From Chlamydia trachomatis (GTDB taxonomy: Bacteria > Chlamydiota > Chlamydiia > Chlamydiales > 2-12-FULL-49-11), in assembly GCA_945877885.1 (NCBI GenBank), contig CAMCSI010000053.1, forward strand, positions 1 to 8,384: 8,384 nucleotides of DNA, given 5' to 3'. Shown piece after piece: positions 4,504-8,384 of this stretch (position 1 is its first letter; every line of letters begins with the position of its first letter). The notes under the pieces were generated by a model. The model was not told where the DNA came from. It ran no database searches and saw nothing but the letters and a program-made list of their open reading frames with translations. The translations under genes and the position numbers were made by a program.

Positions 4504-7038
4504 GTGAATAAGGATGAAAAAACCTATATTTCTTTTGATGGTACTTGGCTCGGCGATGTAATATTTACGCCAAAGTTATTCAAAAAAGATTTATACAATC
4601 AATTAAATAATAAATCCTTGAAGACCATGTCTTCTTTTGAAAAACATAAGTTTGTCAGTAGTACTTTGCTTGAAGAAATTAAAGTGTCTCAAGAAGGAGA
4701 GTTTATCCTTCCGGCCATTATCGATTTCATCGAAATAGTTCGAGCAAGTGTGTTGCCTAGTTATAAATTTAATAGCTTTGAGATGTTTTTGGATAATTAT
4801 TCAAACCTTTCAGAAAAAGAAGCGTTATATATTCGTGGGAAAATAATTGGTAGATATATCCCAAGAAGTGAATATCAAGCATTTTTCCCAATAGGTCTTG
4901 GCGGAACGTTTAAAGGGTCTCATTTTTCAGTAGCTCATTTTTCCCCAGATGTGGATTCAGTGATTGCCTCTTTTCATGGTTTTTTAGATGCTTTTGCTGC
5001 AAAAGTTGGTACTGGCATGCATTATTGGAATGTTCCTTCTGGACCTCCTTCTGGAAGTATTGAAATTGAAAATTTATTTGGTAAAGCATTGGGGAAAGGG
5101 GTGTTTAATGCCCTAGTTAATACCTCAAGAGCGCTTTCTTTAACTTCGATGGATTTGGTTTCTCAAAAAAACATTATAGTAAAAAAGCAAAGTGATAAAT
5201 CTATTGGGATCAATCATAGAAGATCACAAAATTCTGTGATCGTTACAGATGAAAAAGGTAGGTATTTAGCTGATTGGAGAGATGTCGACTATGATGAGGT
5301 GAGAATGGTGATTAATAACTTCACACTGATCCTTAGAAACATAGAGCAAGCCTTGTACATGGCCGCTATTGACTTTTTAACAAATAAGACAAAAATTAGC
5401 AGTTTAATCGATGCAATTTTAAATAAAAAAATCTCAGATTTTATCATCGAGGATACCCATGATAAACTTGCCTTGGACCGTTTGGATTTATTTTCTGAAA
5501 AGGTCTTAGAGGTAATGGAGGGTCTTAATACCCGGGTGAAGGATTTTTTTGCATTCGTTGATCAGTTAAAACCAGTGTCTAATCTATTAAGTGGTTTGAA
5601 TGAAAAAAGTAATATAGAAAATATTTTAAAAACTATACATGAAACGTTAAAAGGATACATTAGTTACTTAGACAGTTTAGAGGTTGCTATTGCTGTTAAA
5701 AGAAAGGTGTTAGGAATTTGTGCAGTAACTTTATCTCACACGGATCATTATGAAACTATAGCTCAAAAAATGGATGGATTTTCACATTTAACAGTGCTTC
5801 ATGATGAAGATGAATTAGAGATTCCAATGGGAGTGATCCACGCAAAAGATATTAAAGGGACCTCATTAGGGACAGTAAGTATTCGAGATTTTTCCAATAA
5901 TGAAGAGATGGATAAAGCCTCTTACATGGATATAATCTCTTGTATTGATCACCATAAATCAGAATTGAAAACTTCAGCTCCTGCTAGAATGATTGTCTCA
6001 GATGCTCAAAGCTCAAATTCAATGATTGCACGTATGAATATGGAAATTAATAAACGGTATTCTACAGGTGGATATAGTGTTACAAGTGTTAATGGGCAAA
6101 TTAGCGCCCTTGGTAGCGCAGATTCAAAAGATAAGATGCGCCTGATGAAACGTTTGATGTCTAAAAAGTCGGCCTTATCAGGAAATAATATATACTTTAT
6201 TTCTAAGGATAAGGAATTTTTAGACTACTATCACTTTCTGTTTGCTATTTTAGATGATACAGACCTGTTGACGAAAGTTACAGCCTATGATGTTTATGTA
6301 GTGCTTGATCTTTTAAATAACATGAAATCTTTGATGGTAGGTAAAGAGGTGGAGATTGTTAATTTTGATGACCTTGATGAAGATAGTATAGACTTTGCAA
6401 AAGAGGCAGCAAAAAAATTGATGGCTACTCATGATCTGTATTCATTGTATAATGATAACTATGTGCAGAAAGAAAAAAGAATTGAAGAAGTGATTAAAAA
6501 AGCGACCCAGGAGCTTGAAAAAACCTTTTTTCAAGATACGAAAGTTACTGGTAAATATGCACAGGTTGGGCAGTTTAAACTCTTTTCAAGTAATCATGGA
6601 TCTTTTCAAAAGAGACGATCAGAGATACAAAAGCATTGGCTTTTTCGATGTGAAGAAGCTGCAAAGGAAAATGCTGACTTATCGCTGTTTGTGATGATGA
6701 TCTCAACGATTGACTCTGCTGACGATTTGTTCTCAGGAAGTGTGGAGAAGAAAAGTGATGCCAAAGATGAAATTTGGATAAGTCTTACGGAAAATGATAA
6801 AGAGGCATTTGAAAAAACAAAACGGTTCCTTTTAAATCTTTTAAAGTCTTCCAAGATTTTCCCTCAAACTATAGTGTTAAATTTGCACGGAACATTAATA
6901 GAATTAAAAGATGCTGTGGCTAAAGTTTCTGGAAGGGTAGAGGTGAAAGCTATAAAAGGCAAAGCGTCTATTGCAGAGCTTTATGTGGATCTAAAGTCTA
7001 TTAAGTCAAGAAAAGCAGACATTGCTCCCTATATTTAA
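4504..7038 (+). CDS. Large DHH/DHHA2-superfamily phosphoesterase-like protein with an interrupted catalytic domain
   Basis: An 844-residue soluble protein without signal peptide or membrane segment. I recognise scattered motifs of the DHH family that includes Mn-dependent family II pyrophosphatase, exopolyphosphatase PPX1 and Prune. They are motif I AHFSPDVDSVIAS (144-156, H145, D149, D151), a motif II candidate VSIRDFSN with D462, the signature CIDHHKSE (480-487) followed by DAQSSNSMIA, and motif IV AILDDTDLLTKVTAYD (581-596). A DHHA2-like C-terminus follows, including YAQVGQFKLF (685-694) and DLSLFVMMISTIDSADDLFSG (725-745). D462 to H484 is 22 residues, as between the corresponding pyrophosphatase ligands. 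About 310 residues separate motifs I and II, implying a large insertion (about 220-455), partly helical and of unknown fold. A phosphoanhydride hydrolase acting on pyrophosphate, polyphosphate or a nucleotide is inferred; the substrate is unknown. It follows tRNA-Arg by 20 bases and probably shares its transcript. Confidence 0.8.
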   Translation: MNKDEKTYISFDGTWLGDVIFTPKLFKKDLYNQLNNKSLKTMSSFEKHKFVSSTLLEEIKVSQEGEFILPAIIDFIEIVRASVLPSYKFNSFEMFLDNYSNLSEKEALYIRGKIIGRYIPRSEYQAFFPIGLGGTFKGSHFSVAHFSPDVDSVIASFHGFLDAFAAKVGTGMHYWNVPSGPPSGSIEIENLFGKALGKGVFNALVNTSRALSLTSMDLVSQKNIIVKKQSDKSIGINHRRSQNSVIVTDEKGRYLADWRDVDYDEVRMVINNFTLILRNIEQALYMAAIDFLTNKTKISSLIDAILNKKISDFIIEDTHDKLALDRLDLFSEKVLEVMEGLNTRVKDFFAFVDQLKPVSNLLSGLNEKSNIENILKTIHETLKGYISYLDSLEVAIAVKRKVLGICAVTLSHTDHYETIAQKMDGFSHLTVLHDEDELEIPMGVIHAKDIKGTSLGTVSIRDFSNNEEMDKASYMDIISCIDHHKSELKTSAPARMIVSDAQSSNSMIARMNMEINKRYSTGGYSVTSVNGQISALGSADSKDKMRLMKRLMSKKSALSGNNIYFISKDKEFLDYYHFLFAILDDTDLLTKVTAYDVYVVLDLLNNMKSLMVGKEVEIVNFDDLDEDSIDFAKEAAKKLMATHDLYSLYNDNYVQKEKRIEEVIKKATQELEKTFFQDTKVTGKYAQVGQFKLFSSNHGSFQKRRSEIQKHWLFRCEEAAKENADLSLFVMMISTIDSADDLFSGSVEKKSDAKDEIWISLTENDKEAFEKTKRFLLNLLKSSKIFPQTIVLNLHGTLIELKDAVAKVSGRVEVKAIKGKASIAELYVDLKSIKSRKADIAPYI

Positions 7039-7225
7039 GTCACCTTTGCAATATAAAGCGCATACTTGCAGTATTTTAACCACCCGCTCGCTTTGCTCAC
7101 TAGAGACAGAGAACACAGAGAAAATCCTTTGAATGATTTTAAAATCTGTAAAAATTTAATGCATTTCTCTGTGTTCTCTGTGATCTCTAGCAAACTTGGT
7201 TTGCGCGTGATAATATAGAAATGCA
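7037..7225. repeat. Repeat copy 1 (189 bp)
   Basis: Starts AAGTCACCTTTGC and ends just before the same string recurs. It contains a central hairpin with a left arm of 24 bases (7100-7123) and a right arm of 27 bases (7164-7190), built from CACAGAGAA-like units. The 40-base loop includes the perfect palindrome GATTTTAAAATC. The left arm lacks a TCA that its partner arm would pair with. Confidence 0.9.
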
Positions 7226-7408
7226 AAGTCACCATTGCAATATAAAGCGCATACTTGCAGTATTTTAACCACCCGCTCGCTTTGCTCACTAGAGATCACA
7301 GAGAACACAGAGAAAATCCTTTGAATTATTTAAAAATCTGTAAAAATTTAATGTATTTCTCTGTGATCTCTAGCAAACTTGGTTTGCGCGTGGTAATATA
7401 GAAATGCA
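7226..7408. repeat. Repeat copy 2 (183 bp)
   Basis: Differs from copy 1 by five substitutions, a 3-base gain in the left hairpin arm (7289-7315, 27 bases) and a 9-base loss in the right arm (7356-7373, 18 bases). The right arm pairs fully with the left arm apart from a 9-base bulge, one CACAGAGAA-type unit. Confidence 0.9.
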
Positions 7409-7456
7409 AAGTCACCTTTCCAATACAAAGCGAGCGGGTGGTAATCTAGAAATTCA
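7409..7456. repeat. Repeat copy 3, core-deleted remnant (48 bp)
   Basis: Matches about 24 bases of the left end of the repeat joined to about 20 bases of its right end, with the ~135-bp hairpin core missing. It contains a 17-base exact reverse complement (7426-7442) of 7079-7095 and 7268-7284. That shows the ends of the unit were once more perfectly palindromic than they now are in copies 1 and 2. Confidence 0.8.
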
Positions 7457-7488
7457 AAGTCACTTTACGTAAGGTGAGTATTTAAATA

Positions 7489-7521
7489 AAAAATCTCCTT
7501 AATGAATTTAAGGAGATTTTT
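7489..7521. terminator. Bidirectional intrinsic terminator
   Basis: A perfect 14-bp stem (7489-7502 with 7508-7521) encloses a 5-base loop TGAAT. The core TCTCCTTAA/TTAAGGAGA is flanked by A and T runs on both sides, so it can act in either direction. On the minus strand it lies 25 bases after the khpA-like stop codon. On the plus strand it closes transcription coming from the DHH-like gene and the repeat array. Confidence 0.85.
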
Positions 7522-7546
7522 ATTTTATATAAAAAAAAGTAGAAAC

Positions 7547-7834
7547 TTACTCAGGTGTTTTTGCTGTTTTTTCTGCGTGATGAGCTGTATTTTCGTCTGC
7601 ATCATCTTCTAAAATTTCTAAGTTTACACGAAGGCCGTTGCGGCTAGCTACAGACATAAGGAGAGTACGGATCGCATTAATCGTTTTTCCACGTTTTCCG
7701 ATAATTTTTCCGATATCACTTTTTTCTACACTTAGTTCGATAATTAGTGTTTGTGTACCACCAATTTCTTTAATATTTACTTTGTCTGGGTTGTCTACGA
7801 GATTTTTTACGATATAAGCTACAAATTCTTTCAT
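7547..7834 (-). CDS. khpA: KH-domain RNA-binding protein, KhpA/YlqC type
   Basis: A small single-KH protein that binds RNA. In Firmicutes KhpA pairs with KhpB and affects cell division and ribosome or sRNA functions; its role here is inferred from family only. Of 95 residues, about 1-76 match the family. MKEFVAYIVKNLVDNPDKV opens the domain, and GKIIGKRGKTINAIRTLL (42-59) carries the GxxG loop (G46-K-R-G49) that contacts RNA. The last ~18 residues form an extra acidic, His/Thr-rich and probably disordered tail (DDADENTAHHAEK). AAGGA (7846-7842) lies seven bases before the ATG. The gene follows the pseudouridine synthase gene by 70 bases, has its own promoter and ends at a strong terminator. 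In many bacteria khpA lies between rpsP and rimM, so this RluD-type neighbour is different. Confidence 0.92.
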   Translation of the reverse strand: MKEFVAYIVKNLVDNPDKVNIKEIGGTQTLIIELSVEKSDIGKIIGKRGKTINAIRTLLMSVASRNGLRVNLEILEDDADENTAHHAEKTAKTPE

Positions 7835-7862
7835 TGTTCGATCCTTGGTTAACTGTTATTGA

Positions 7863-7891
7863 ATTTTAGCTACCTTTTTCTTTTTTGTAAA
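7863..7891 (-). promoter_or_regulatory. Promoter of the khpA-like gene
   Basis: On the minus strand TTTACA (7891-7886) and TAAAAT (7868-7863) are separated by exactly 17 bases, each one base from consensus. Transcription would start near 7856, about 20 bases before the ATG. It falls in the 70-base gap after the pseudouridine synthase gene. Confidence 0.6.
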
Positions 7892-7904
7892 CAGAACAAA
7901 TCTA

Positions 7905-8384
7905 TTAGAGCTTGTCCCAAAATTCTTTAAAATCAGCGGGGGCAGCGGCAGAAATTTCGACAACTATTTTTTTGAATGGATGAGGAAAGGAGATTTTTTC
8001 AGCATGAAGGAGGTGTCTTTCGAGTACGGGTTTTTTTGCCCCATAGATGGTATCGCCAACAATTGTATGGTTTAAATGCTTAGCATGAATTCTAATTTGA
8101 TGGGTTCTTCCAGTAAATGGTTCTGCTTGAATGAGGGAAAACCCATTTTTCTTCTCAAGAAGGGTAAATTCAGTAAGTGCCTCTTTCCCATTTTCAAGAA
8201 TTGCCATCATTTGTCTGTTTTTTGGATGTCTGCCAATAGGGGCATTTAGGGTACAACTATTTAAGGTTCCATGACATATGGCAAGGTAGGTTTTTTTCAC
8301 CTCTCGATTTGCAAATAGCTGCTGCATGGCAGGTAATGCACGAGGGGTCTTGGCAGCAACAATCACTCCGGAGGTATCTTTATC
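7905..8384 (-). CDS. rluD: RluA/RluD-family 23S rRNA pseudouridine synthase, 5'-truncated by the window edge
   Basis: Isomerises specific uridines in RNA to pseudouridine. RluD-type enzymes act on 23S rRNA helix 69, while other RluA-family members have other sites, so target and symbol are provisional. The window holds the C-terminal 159 residues; about 140-170 more should lie beyond base 8384. The first codon present (8384-8382) is the Asp of the family motif HRLDxxTSG, that is, the catalytic aspartate, read here as DKDTSG. Further family marks are KKTYLAICHG (30-39) with the conserved Tyr, RTHQIRIHAKHL (93-104), IVGDTIYGAKK (108-118) and HLLHAEKISFPHP (124-136). A GTG at 8366 is internal and not a start. 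From memory, the C. trachomatis equivalent is sfhB (CT658). Confidence 0.93.
   Translation of the reverse strand, partial: DKDTSGVIVAAKTPRALPAMQQLFANREVKKTYLAICHGTLNSCTLNAPIGRHPKNRQMMAILENGKEALTEFTLLEKKNGFSLIQAEPFTGRTHQIRIHAKHLNHTIVGDTIYGAKKPVLERHLLHAEKISFPHPFKKIVVEISAAAPADFKEFWDKL

Larger units (their letters stand above)
7037..7477. repeat. Tandem array of palindromic ~185-bp repeats filling the intergenic region
   Basis: The gap between the DHH-like gene and the khpA-like gene holds no believable gene. It holds two near-complete repeat copies (189 and 183 bp, about 97% identical apart from two length changes), a 48-bp remnant and a closing near-palindrome CACTTTACGTAAGGTG (7461-7476). The first copy begins inside the TAA stop codon of the upstream gene. 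TCACCTT at 7040-7046 and AAGGTGA at 7471-7477 form short inverted ends for the whole array. Each full copy can fold into a long hairpin. It is MITE-like or REP-like in architecture; no transposase is present. Confidence 0.9.

Noticed and set aside
7035..7289. Minus-strand open frame of 84 codons in the repeat region, with an internally repeated peptide
   Set aside because: Its repeated peptide is simply translation of the DNA repeat copies; it has no ribosome site or family resemblance and overlaps the end of the DHH-like gene.
7037..7460. CRISPR array as an explanation of the repeats
   Set aside because: The units are ~185 bp, adjacent and palindromic, without short repeats separated by unique spacers, and no cas genes are near.
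4411..7477. Genomic island inserted at the tRNA-Arg 3' end
   Set aside because: I see no repeated tRNA 3' end (no second copy of the T-arm/acceptor segment) downstream, and no integrase; the gene composition looks like that of its neighbours.
8364..8366. GTG as start of the pseudouridine synthase gene
   Set aside because: Codons upstream to the window edge read DKDTSG, the conserved catalytic motif, so the gene begins beyond the window.

Overview
The window reads as chromosomal DNA of a Chlamydiae-like bacterium, more likely an amoeba-associated (environmental) lineage than Chlamydia itself. The basis is the AT-rich composition and the order kdsA - small membrane protein - lptB, which from memory matches C. 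trachomatis CT655-CT654-CT653. An RluA/SfhB-type pseudouridine synthase nearby fits the same neighbourhood (CT658). The metal-dependent KdsA and a GTP-type PEP carboxykinase also fit. The assignment is an inference; no database was consulted.

Layout. Bases 1-1317 (+) hold the 3' three-quarters of pckG, whose end overlaps the convergent ndk (1314-1748, -) by 4 bp. Upstream of ndk on the minus strand is a tightly overlapping envelope operon, transcribed dapB (4295-3651) > kdsA (3654-2803) > a short single-pass membrane protein in the LptC position (2819-2520) > lptB (2536-1814). It links diaminopimelate/lysine synthesis, Kdo synthesis and lipopolysaccharide export. ndk has its own good promoter just after lptB. 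A 115-bp divergent intergenic region separates dapB from tRNA-Arg(UCU) (4411-4483, +).

Twenty bases after the tRNA begins a large GTG-started gene (4504-7038, +) of 844 codons. It carries scattered but recognisable motifs of the DHH/DHHA2 phosphoesterase superfamily (family II pyrophosphatase, PPX1 and Prune relatives). Its catalytic motif I lies more than 300 residues from the DHH motif. That leaves room for a large insertion, at the place where CBS-type family II pyrophosphatases carry their regulatory domains. This is the most interesting gene in the window.

Bases 7037-7477 hold no convincing gene. They hold a tandem array of a ~185-bp, strongly palindromic repeat: two near-complete copies, a 48-bp remnant and a terminal palindrome. 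A perfect 14-bp hairpin follows (7489-7521) and can terminate transcription from both sides. The last genes, on the minus strand, are a KH-domain RNA-binding protein (khpA-like, 7834-7547) with its own promoter, and the C-terminal part of an RluD-type pseudouridine synthase that runs off the window end exactly at its catalytic aspartate.
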